Below, in pieces: positions 47,735 to 59,500 of a stretch of DNA of 64,000 nucleotides (its first letter is position 1; each line of letters starts with the position of its first letter). A program made the translations under genes and the position numbers. The stretch is from Strix aluco (Eukaryota; Chordata; Aves; Strigiformes; Strigidae). The notes below the pieces were generated by a model. That model was not told the origin of the DNA and ran no database searches. It worked only from the letters and a program-made list of their open reading frames with translations. The DNA lies in contig NC_133933.1 of the NCBI RefSeq assembly GCF_031877795.1, forward strand, positions 2,912,632 to 2,976,631, read 5' to 3'.

Positions 47735-50700
47735 GACCCACTTCTATGATACTGTATATAATTTAAACATTATTTATTGATTTCTAGTGAAATGAGTCAG
47801 AGTGGGTATATAAACAGCTTTACTTGGGGCAACAGAGCTGTGTTCTGCTGGCCTGCAACTGCAGAGAGCATTTAGGATTCGGCTGCAGGAAGTGCTGTAG
47901 GTAAGCTACAGGAATCAAGAGGAAGCAGTTGCAGTTCATTATTAGTCAGTGTATTGAGTGGTGAAATTAAATCCCTCCGGGAGATGGGGTTCCCATCAGA
48001 GGTGAACTGAAAGGGCTGATAAAACTGCTGATGCGTTAAGAGCTGTCAAGAAATGGGGTGGATATAGTTTACAGCCTCTTCAAATACTTTTGAAGATGGC
48101 TTTAACTGCAGACTGAATTTGTGTCTAGCTCTGTGGATGTTTTACAGGAATACCATCTGATCGTGGTTGTTACAACAATTACCACTATTACCTCTGCATG
48201 CACTGTACCCCCTTACTTGACCTCAGTGTGAAATCTGTTGTGGGAGAAACAAACAGTAATAACGCTTCCCCTTTTGCAGTTCCGTAAACCTTCTGCCATG
48301 CTGTAGCTCAAATGAACGTCTGAGCAACTCCTTGTTAAGAGAAAGCTGACGGAGCATAGCTGGGATACTGGAAGTAAGGAACTGTTACTCCTAATTAAAC
48401 CATATTGAGGTTAGCAAGGATAACTTAATTCTCAAATGCTTTATAAAACGTGTATGAATTAAATAATGCAATTTGAAACAAATTGACCAAACAGGGGCAA
48501 ACGTGGTTGGCGCAATAAAATATGTGACTCTACATGCAGTTATTTTCTCCATGAACTGATACTGCCAAACTAAACGAGTCTGTATAGCAGTTAAGTCCTA
48601 TATATTTTATTTTTACAGGACACCAGCATGCGACAACCTTACCACACATAAGCTTATACCATCCTGAAGATAAAGAGGTGCTGGTCTTTTCTGCAGGCAA
48701 GGTTTTTCCCTGAAAAGTTTGCAGTTACCCCCTTTGAACTTAGGTGAGGCTTGTTGTGGTAACAAGAACAAACTATAATGGCTCGTTACTGGGTGTTGCC
48801 CTGCACGTGTTAGAGGTGGCCCAAGAACAGCCCCATGAGAAACAGCATGTTTTATGATATCTTTCTTTTTCTGAATGCTCAGAATTTAGTTACCCGTTTG
48901 ACTAAATATTCAAGGACAAGGAGCCAAACATTCTGAATATAAAAATGATTTAGAGCAGGGGTTGACCAAGGGCCAACCTTAAATACAAACATACAATCTA
49001 GGTTTAAGACAGGGATGAGGTCAAGCGGTTTGGTGTGTAACAATCCAAGAGATTTCGTGACAGTTTAGTACCGGAGTACCAGAAGCTTGCTGAAGTGAAA
49101 AACATGAAGTACCCACCTTGTGGTCTTGCTTGCAGGCCAGCTTCACCCACGAAATGGGCAGGCGGCTTTCGCACCCACAAACAGCCCCTGACCAACCCTC
49201 CTTGCGGGCAAAAAAAGGGACATTTTTTTTTTCTTTTTGCTTCACCAGCAGTCCCGCGCTCTTCTCATCGTCGCTGTACGCGCTGGCGTTTAGCTGCCAT
49301 TAGTACTGTATGGCTGACCTCAAAGCTCTATTTCTGCACACAGTTATTTAGAATTGAGAAAAAACAGAAAATAATTTTACTGTAGCCTTCAGGAGGATTT
49401 CTAGCGCTGTCAGCCAACCCCAGCATAACAGGGGCAATCATCACAGTAGAGAGGCAAAACAGCTGAAATTTCTCACAGACTCTCCAAGAGTTTAATAAAA
49501 CCAAAGAATCTTCAACTACTTGTTGTCCTCTGCCCTTGAGCTGGATGGAGCAGAGGTAGGAATTGCTTACTTAGGAACAGCGTGATGAGAATGACACAAT
49601 AGTGTCATACATAATGAAACTGTAGTATCGTAAAGGTGGTTTGTTTTTTAAATAAGTCCCTGTGAAAAGTTCCCTATCCTATAACTTTCCCACTATAACA
49701 GAAAAGAGCAGGAGGAGTTTGTGGGGAAAATCTCAAATGTATCGGAATTCATGTGTTTTAAGGAGACTAAACAGCACAGATGTTCCAGGTAGAGTGAGCA
49801 GTAGGGAAGAAGCAACAAAGCAGCAACAGAAAAAAAAATTTTGTTTGTGATGTAGCACGTTCATGATGCTGTAAGATTCTGGCTAACAACCTGGTCTCTG
49901 AGAATGCCAAAAGGAAAAATAATTAAATGTGAAAGACAAGATTTGTAAAACTACAGCCAAATCCAGCGCAGAGGATGTCTGAAGAGTGGGAGCCCAGGAG
50001 GTAGAGGGGGGCTGTCGGGGACCACACACAGGGAGGGCAGGAGAAAATACTGTAAAAGGGGGGTGGGACTTCTGGGAGGAAATATATCACTATTAAATGA
50101 GAGAATAAGAGCTGTAAGAGACACGAAGTCAGTGCAAGGGGGGGTTTTCTAAGATGGATAAAAAAAAATTTTTGAAGGCGAAGAAATACAAATCAGAAAA
50201 CTGATTCAAGTAAAGGGGATACTGTGGAAGAAATCATGACTTACAGAACATATAAAATGAGGGAGATGGGAAGATAAACGGGCACAAACAAGGGTATGGA
50301 AGAAGAGACAAGGTTGTGCAGGTACTGCTTATGTTTGTTTAAAAAAATGAATATTGGGAACAAGTTCTTGTAAAAGCTGCAGGAATACTGAAGGGGGAAA
50401 GTGGAAGGTAATGTAAGGGAAGAGCAGTAAGAATAATCATACTTTTGGTAATCCTGACAATTTGTGGACAAAATAATAGAAAACCTAGTATTGTCAGTTT
50501 AGAAAAACAGGATACTCATTTAATTAAAGCTAACCAACCCGGTTTTCAGTATCTTGTCAAATTTGATGAAGTGTTTTGAAGAGGTCGCAAAGGGAGGTGT
50601 TGGCCTAAGGCGGCTCATGTGTACGATGTGGGTCTGAGGGTGCAAAGGTGCTTGACCTGGGGAGCCACCAAACCCCACAAAACGCCTCGCAGAAATCTAA

Positions 50701-52372
50701 CAAGGAATTGTAACTTCCAATTGTCCTGGTCAGGGGAAAATTGTTACAAATGGACTTCTACTGGGATGCTAAAGGGCCAATTACATACTGGTGAGAAAAG
50801 AATTGACAATAAAATACAGGATTGCCACTATTTGCAAATCACACACACAGGTCCGTAGGGGAACACATCCTACAAGTCCCAGACTGAGTTGCCCGCAGAA
50901 AGGGGGAACATCCATCTGGGAAGAGCAGAGGAAGACGGGTGTATTACTTCCCTGAGTCATGAAATAATTATTAAATACCGTTTATACTTGGTATACTTCA
51001 AAAAGGAGGTTCAAAATAGTGAGGAAAACACAGCACAGAAGACAGAATCCCACCTTCAGTAACAGACTTGGGGTGTGAGCTCATCATGTAGGAGAAGCTA
51101 AAACCAACACAGGTAACATACCAAAAACCAGATGCACATTTTTAATAGGAGTAATTAACTGAGACTGCTCACCGAAGGGTTATGATGGCTGCTTCAACGC
51201 CTGAAGGTTTTCAGATCCACAGGAGCATCTTCCTAAAACCATCTGAACCCAACTGCAATGTCGTAGCTTGGTAGAAGCCTTAATAGATGAATTCTGATCT
51301 TCATGATGTAGAAGTTTTGACCAGAAGCCGTTGGTGATTTTTCCGAAGTTAAAATCTGTGGTGAGGTTGATCTTTTTAGAAAGGCAGAAAGGATAATAAA
51401 ATTATTCTGAAGAGAGTGAAATCATTATTATTTCATGTCTGTATAATGAGACTAGCTTACGCACTCACCAGCATCAATGAAGGGTCTGTCAGTGCAGGAA
51501 ATCAAAGTGCTAATAAAGGGGGACAGAAAGTATAAACTTTAAAGACAAATTATTAATTACAGAATGTTAAAAAAAAGAGTAGATTCAAAGAGAGGAGTCA
51601 CAAAAGCATCACATAATAGAATTGTGGAGAAGCAAATGATGCTAAACTACATTAAATGGTAGACGGAATGAAGGCATTTGGAAGAAAAAAAGGCCAAGAT
51701 CGATGGGTTATGAAGACAATAGAAAAACAAATGAGCTAAGCAACTGGAAAATGAAGCTGAAAATGGAGTTTAATCGATAATAAAACCAGTATCATTGACA
51801 GTCCGAAAGATCACACAGGAAACGGACATTGCTCAGAAATAACAGGAGGAGATGTGACAGGGAAAGGTGACAGAGTCATTCCAGCAGTTCCGGGGTGCAG
51901 AAGTTGTGAAGAAAGCGAGGGAGCGCGGGCAGGTGGTGCGGGCCCAGGGGCAGCGCGGGTACAGGGGAGGAGACAAAGAGTCTGCGAGTGGTGCGGGAGA
52001 ACAGTGTGACCGACACGGGTTAAAGTCGGGGAAATGAAATGAAAAGTTCCGCTGGCTTCTGCCGCCACTTCGTGTCCTGACATCGCGGGGGAAAACGAGT
52101 AAACAACCACCGATCCCTCTCAACTGTGTGACTGAACATTCATGCAAAGTAAACCGGAAAAGGACCGAGATTTACATCAATTATATACATTTGATCATCG
52201 TTCCTCTCTGCAGCTGTTTCATTTTTGAAGTTGTCTTTGATGAGAAATCCAAAGACTGAAGCAACATGTTATAAACAAATGAAAAGTCATCACAATCAGT
52301 TTAATGAAGTGCACAGAATAGCAATTGATCATGTCAATAAAAATAAAACAATTAATTTTACATCAAGTGTGC
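47735..52372. other. Spacer between convergent AHSA2 and USP34
   Basis: This 4.6-kb stretch has no exon, repeat family or RNA gene that I recognise. The open frames are short and lack any family signature. It is AT- and A/G-rich. The exception is a GC- and CpG-richer patch at about 51830-52090 of unknown meaning. Confidence 0.55.
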
Positions 52373-52378
52373 TTTATT
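52373..52378 (-). terminator. USP34: Candidate polyadenylation signal of USP34
   Basis: The + strand TTTATT reads AATAAA on the - strand, about 575 bp after the USP34 stop codon. Several AATAAA motifs on the + strand at 52337-52348 point the other way. The exact cleavage site is not determined. Confidence 0.5.
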
Positions 52379-52953
52379 TCCTCCACAGGTATTCTGTTAA
52401 ATAAAGCACCATATATATACTGCCAGGCCACAGCTAAAGAGGATTCTTTACAGAATCAAATTTCTTGTGGTTGTTTAGTATACAAGTAAACTTAATTTTG
52501 ATAATAAGAACCACAGCGATCTGAGGCAATCTGCCTCTATTATAAGGTACAAAACTGGCACAGAGGACACCATATTATACACAGTAAAAATGCCATAAGT
52601 TTAAATTACATCATACAGGGCAAGGAGGCCCTGTTTTCCCAGACAGCCATATTAAATGAAAGCCACTACAGTGAACTCTTAATTACATAAAACATACCCA
52701 TTATCTGATTGCCCTTTAAGAAAGTGTACGGTAGATGCAAAAGAAAAAAAAAAAAAGGAAAGAAAAAATCTTGGAGTTCTGCCTGACCAAGAATTAAGCA
52801 TATAAATCTATCTTGCCATTCAAGCAGAGAGCACTGGACAAACTGAAGCACAAAACAGAAATAAGCAAAACTTATACAAACAGCATTTGGGGGGAAGAAA
52901 AAAAAAAAAAAAGAGACTTAAAAGACTTAAAAGCAGACATGCTCCATCTAATG

Positions 52954-53564
52954 TCAAGAAGCAGCTTGGTTTCCTTTTCCAGATATCCTTGTGACCACGT
53001 GAATCGTCGACTCAATGGTCCTACACAGGATGTCTAAAATGTCATGCTGCTGCATATGACTAAAAAGTCCTCTGGAATGGCCACAACTGATTGATAAACT
53101 AGTTTCAGGGTCCTGGGATGGTAAGGCTTGACCATCGCAGCTTCTTAAATCTGCAAGGTCAGATAAAACTGCCGAAATCGATGTGGAAGGAAACTCTGAG
53201 TCCTCCTCGGCTCCCATGGAATCCTTGGAAGTCTGCAGGTCTTTAAATTCTTTGCATTCTTCAAATTTACCATTTCCTGACTGCTCTTCCGTGTGCTGTG
53301 ACCGCGTCGCTAACATTATGTCTTCTGAAAATGAAGATGGAACCTCCATTCTGTACTCCTTGACAGAACTGTTCTCGGGGGAAGGAGGGTCTTGCTCAGT
53401 GCCCGGATCAATGATCGAAGAGTCCCGTGTCTCGTTATCTGAAGTGCTTGTTGGGGTCAACGCCTCGCGGGGTTCAGTTTTTATATCACTGATGCAGCTG
53501 TCTACAGTGTGCTCCTCGTCACTGCTGACCCGTCTTCTCTTCACAGGAGTGGCTCCTTCATCAT
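52954..53564 (-). CDS. USP34: USP34 exon J (last coding exon)
   Basis: 611 bp of coding sequence, starting after acceptor ttccag in phase 1 and ending at TGA (52954-52956). It encodes DDEGATPVKRRRVSSDEEHT, a long Ser/Thr/Glu-rich segment and the conserved ending STIHVVTRISGKGNQAAS. The 3' UTR continues to about 52370. Confidence 0.96.
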
Positions 53565-56500
53565 CTGGAAGAAAAAGGAGAGCTCACTTAGGGGAAGCAC
53601 ACCGTTTTCACGCCACGTGTCCCAGTAACAGGCCTTGCACGTTTGTATCCTTTGCCATATTAAACACAGCACTTTAAATACTTCTGTCCTTACAAAAAAT
53701 TCATGTAATTGCCTAGAATTTTAGCTCCGTAATAAAACAGTATTTCTTGTGTAGGATTGGGGATTGCAGCCAAGACACGGCCCGCCCTGCAGTGGCAAGG
53801 AAACAACGCGTTACGTTCATTTTGTGGAAGTTTGTAAAGCCTTATAGCTAGAGTGACACCATTAGAGAAGGCAAACCTTTAGTTTTTCTGTCTTTGGCTT
53901 CTTGCTCTTGTAAGGAGTTCCTCTGTTGTTGACAAGCTCTACATTTGTTTAAAAGCTCTTGTAAAGTTGGAATCAGGGCTGAATTGAGCTGTTTGGGAGT
54001 GTGCACTGAAAGCAGCAAGGCGAGTGCTCGGAGATCCTAAAATAGAGGAGCAAACAAACTTCACTACCCTCATTTCAAACTCGTATTTGATTAATCCTGC
54101 ACCCGAAGAAATCCGTGCAATAAGCAGAGGCTTCAGCATGTTCTCAACATCCAAAAGATCAAATTCTAAATCCGTTTACGCTACTGAAATCTCCCGCTCG
54201 CTACTGCTTTGCTGACCTTAACGCAGATCTGTCCTAAGCCGACGACAATCCTCTGCTGCTTGCTGCGGGGCGAAATCTTTTTGCCAGGTTAGAACATTTC
54301 TACCATTAACTCTACTGCACTCGGCTTCTTTTACAGCATCGTGTTGCTCAGACTGCTGCTCCGTAAATTTACGACTCCCTTGTTGGTAGGGGTTAAGTTA
54401 AGCTGCCTCCCACACTCTCACCAGACCCAGCTTGCCCGAAGTAGAGCCAACAATGCCCACGCCTCTTTAACGGGGCCCTGGCACACGGCACTCAAGAGTT
54501 ACCGCCAAAAATAAGCTGCCTCTTAAATGATGCCGATACTCGAACGCTTAGAAAAGACTCACCCCATTTAAAGTCGAGCTTGCTTTGGAAATTTCAACTC
54601 TCTGGTTGCTGAAGTCAGATTCTAGGCTTTGATATTGATTTATTAGATTTGTAATTAGAGTATTGATTAAGTTGGCACAGTTTGCTTCAGAAAACACCTG
54701 CCCTTGGACCTGTGAAAAGAACATTTATTTTTGTTTTTAAACCACAAAAAAAATGGAACTGTGTGAAAACAGTATCCCAACCTGAAATAGCCTATAGACT
54801 GCATTTTTTGAAACAGAAACGATTGCTAAAAGACCACGTACCTTTAGAAGAAAATGGGTCAGAAAGGTGTATACAATGTTGTTGTTAAGAAAGGTCCTTT
54901 CATCCATCAGAATACATTTTATATATTCTGCAAAAACTGGATCTTCACAGAGGAGCTTTACACAGTTCTTAGACATGGCGGACTGGAGACAGAGACACAG
55001 AGAGAGAGAAAGAGAGAGAGGAGGGTGCAAAGTCACCACTGGAGCACGGCACCGCGGCTGCGCTTGTCTCGGCTGGACACCTCTAACCAGGCCCACTGAT
55101 GGTCTCAATTCATACCCTGGACCATTCTTACTGACAGAAATATTTCAGGACTATCAGGCAGGGCGTACCTACGGTGTACCAGGAGCAAAGACAACGTGCC
55201 AGATTTTTATACTTGATTTATCAGGTTTTGTCAGATGACAGGTGACATAAGCAGAGGTATTTTCTATTCAAAATACTGTATTTTGAATGAGTGAACAATA
55301 CCAACGAGCCACAATTTACGAGTTAGTCCCTGATTCACATTCACCGTGTTTTGCCTGTATTTCCATTCTGTTAGTTCTCAAACTCACTGACTCTTACCTG
55401 AGTCTGACAAAGCTCAGTCCAAAGTTTGGGGAACAGTGCAAGATGAAGCGGCAGACCTTCATATGCAACTAGGACGCCTGAAATTATATGAGAAAATAAG
55501 TCATTATTGTGTTAGAATTTCGTTGGAGATACTCACTTCCTGACAGAAGTAGTACCAAGGTGCCGTATCACTTTATAAGACCACATTCTAAGTGTTGTTT
55601 ATAATCAGACCTATCGTCTGTGAAGTTTTTACAATCCCTTTAATAAATACACGTATCCCTTCAGTATTTCAGCGAAATGTACAAAAACCAAAGAACTGGC
55701 TTTAGTTCTGGCTTTGTAAATCAGGTTATTTTATTACTGTCTTACATTTTCAACTGGTCAGCTACAGCACTTAAAGGTTGTAACCATCTTTTTTTAAAAA
55801 CAGCATACAATTTTTAAAAAGTCATCTTGGTTATTAACCCAAGCACCATTGTGCCTAGACGATGAAAGAGTTCAGGGATACCCCGAACACGAGCAAACGC
55901 TCATATTCCCAGCAGCTCAAGAGCTAACGCAACCTCCAGGAAATGTGAATAATGCTGGACTTACCGTCAGAAGAAGGGGACAAACAACAAGCCAGTGGGT
56001 GATTCAGGGGGTCAAAAGAACCTTCTACTATTACCACTCTTTGGGTAAGAGTAATTTTGTATGGTTTTATTTGTCTAGAAGTGATATTTAATCACAGTTA
56101 GCTAGCCGGCTTCTACCGGCAGAGAAAACAAGAAAACAAGGGGGTATTTTCATAGGTGGTTCATTCTGCTGAAGATATTTAAGAATCAGAAGATAAATTT
56201 CTCTTGGAAGGAATCTACGTCTCTCCACTGGCTACAGAGGGAAATCTGGCTACGTGGCTCATTTTTAGGCAACTGAAGCAAGACAGCTGCCTGTCTGCGT
56301 GTGCACGCAGTAGTCATCTGTGTGACAGCCAGCTTTGTGCGTCTGCACCTACCACATCGGGTAACTCGGCCTGTCCTAGGGTCTGCGGTGGAAGACAAAA
56401 TTTAAAAACCCCACAAAGTGCCTCTGGAGTAGCAGCTGGCCTCTGGGGCGATTCAAGGCAGGATGCTCTGCAGCCAGTCAGACAGAAAGCCACGGACACC

Positions 56501-59500
56501 TTGTGCCCACACCCAAAAAAGAGGTTTAGTGACGGGAAGAAACCCAAATACTGGTGGTATCTACTTGGCAGACCTGAAACAAGTATCGGGTACAAACCAC
56601 ATGACTGAATGGTTATAAACTTAATTAAATGTTGTGATGGTTCCCAAAACTGTGGAGTAAAATAAAGCTGGATTGGTAAACAACAGAACTTGGGCCATCT
56701 GTGGCTGCCTACGTGGTCAGGTACGCTGCTGGGCAGAGCGTCAGGTCGTGCCATTGGCAGAGATGCTGAGGACTCAGAATCTGATCCAAAGCCATTTAAA
56801 CTGCCAAACTCAAAAAAAAACCCCCCAAAACCCTTCAGTGAGTCCTGTATTAAAATCTAAATGTGCAAGGAGACCGAATTCTGACTGGTTACTTCTGCTT
56901 CTCTCTGGACAGGCCTGAAGTGTGACGGTCACGTAGGTAAGATGCTACTACATTATACATGTCGTACAGTTTTGGGGATAAAAATAATGTCCAGAACAAC
57001 TAATGCAGCAAGTTTCACAAGCTCTGCTTTTTCTTAAAAATCCTGAATATAAAACTTAGTGGAGAAGCACTCACAGTTTGCACAGAAAAAAAAATCCTTA
57101 GGCTGTGTAACCTTCATACTTACTCATTTTAACTAAAGTTTCAGTGAACTTTTCACAGTTGATTGCAACTCGACATAGCAGATGGATGAACTGATGATAA
57201 GAAAAGAAGTAGTCTAGCAGCATACGATCGTAAACATCATCTTTGCCCTGAAGATTTAAGAGAGCTTCATTTAAACTACAGAAGCAACAGGACAGCAACC
57301 AAATTTCCCAAGCGTCTAAGCTTAACGTTACTGCACTTCTTGCCCTAAAATGCTTCATCGTACACTATGGAGAAACACGATGGGAATTTCCAGGTCTACC
57401 CCAGGCCAGCTGCATCTCCTCACCCAGCCCTTGGCAAGCACAGCTCGGAGGAGGGCTGGCAAACGCGACTCCCCCACCAGTAACAACTTTTATTGTGCGA
57501 TTCTGAATCGACAGACTGAGAAGATGCAAAGCTGTGCGAACACCACATCTTGAAGACGACAAGAAAACAACGCAGTAAGCTTAAATCGTGTACAGATACC
57601 TAAATATATATACGCTACTGCGTTTTATATCATAACTTGTCAGTTACGACCTGTAGAAGTCAGAATTTTCTCAAGACTGAGCTTCACGAGCTTTCAAAAG
57701 CAGTATTTTCAGGAATGTCTCAAACCAAGTGACAGATATACGCCAAGGGTTTTGCGTGCCAATATTTGAATATACTTTGGACGTACACGCTTAAAATGGC
57801 ACCAGCTTCTGCAGACCAGCTAGCCAAAGGAAATCTCCGACTCAAGCAAACAAATGCAATCTTATACAAAACGAATGAAAAATGAGCATGCAAAACCACA
57901 CAGAAACGTAATTGTGGATGTGGTTTCAGAGGCTTAAAAATCTTCTGGTTCCTAATGTATATAAACTCGTTATAAAGTGTAAAATACCATGTCCTATAAT
58001 ACACCGACTTTTTAAGTTCAATCGTTCACATTATTTAGCGTCCCATCCATCACCTCTGGATACACGATGGAAAAAACCCACTACAGATCATTTCTCGACA
58101 TTTTTTCCGAAACTTTGGTTACACAGTAAAATTTGATGGTGCACAAATCTACACAGCATCGTTTGGAAAGCTTTAAAAAAGAAGGGTTACTTACCCTACA
58201 GTAACCGTGCTTCTTCGAAATGTGTTGCCCACACAGATTCCCATCTACGTGCACATAGGCCCCATGTGCAGGAGATTGGATTCTTTCTGAATAGCAGTGT
58301 CCACTGGGGCTGTGCCTGCACCCAGTGTGTCCTTGCGACCACTGTACCTGAGGGCATAAGGGGTATGGCGGCTTCAACCACCACTCAATTCCTTCACCGA
58401 TCAGAAGCCCCTGTGACAGGGCTCGGGGTTAGCACAGGAGCAGGACCACAGAATCTGTGTGGACAAAGCATCTTGAAGAACCACAGTTACTGTACAGCAA
58501 GTAACCAGTTTTCCTTCTTCAAATGATTGTCCATACATATTCCTTTTAGGGTGGGATTCACCTTACCTGACTTCAGCTATCTAAAATCTAGTCATTTCAC
58601 TATTTCTTGCAGGCAGTGGATAGACAGACAGACTCCTCCCGAGGAAGAGCCACCTCACCCGGACTGGGGTGTCCAGGACAGGAAGGAGGGCAGCTATTCA
58701 CCTCCTTCCCAGGGCAACCCCGTATCGCCATGAACCACAGAGCGAGCTGGGCGCTGACCTTTTAGATAGGCAAAGTGACGTGAGCTGAATCCCACCGCTG
58801 CTGCAACTGTGACCACGGGACGGGGCAAGTGACTACAAAGTAGCCCCACCGAGGTTGGCATCCCAGCAGGAAGTCCACAGAAGGGAAAATGGAAAGTGAA
58901 AGACTCAAGAGCCCTGTATGGTATCTCAGGTTCTGGTATTTCACCCAAACCAAGGGAAGATTATGCCTCAGTCCCAGCTGAATGGACTCGAATGAAACCT
59001 GGAGGATCCACTTAGCTGCCTGGTAATAAATGTTAACCGAGTTGGAAACCCATCTGGACAATCCCTGGGAGGTTCCTGAATTTTCTTTATAAATGCCACA
59101 AACAGATCGAAGATTATCAAAAAGTGCGCTATGGGTTTTTTTCTGAATACAAGGCTCAAACCCTTATCACGTCTGGAATATGAGGCTGTGTATCACCACG
59201 GGCAGGGAAATGGTGCTTCGGGAGTGCACATCTAGAATGGAGTATATGAGGACAACACATCTTGAAGAAGAATTACGCTTTGTTTACAAAGAAAATGTAA
59301 ACGCATTACCCTACTGGCGTCTTATAATACTCTCACAAAAAACGGGAAAACAATAGAGAAACAGCTATTTACAGAAGACCGTACGTTCACGTACCTTGCT
59401 GGCTTCCACCATGGTAGGCAAGAGGCACATGTTAAGTTCTGGACGCGGAGGACGAATATTGCTTTTTCCCCCTATTAATTTCAAATTTTCACGACATGGA

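Noticed and set aside
56204..56754. Overlapping open frames of 134 and 146 codons on opposite strands in a USP34 intron.
   Set aside because: Composition and content show no family signature, and no phase-compatible splice sites link them to USP34.
57248..57275. A longer USP34 exon E starting after the TGTAG acceptor (LNEALLNLQ).
   Set aside because: Its phase does not fit the end of exon D (phase 0), and the recalled USP34 sequence joins PTMVE.SK directly to GKDDVYDR.
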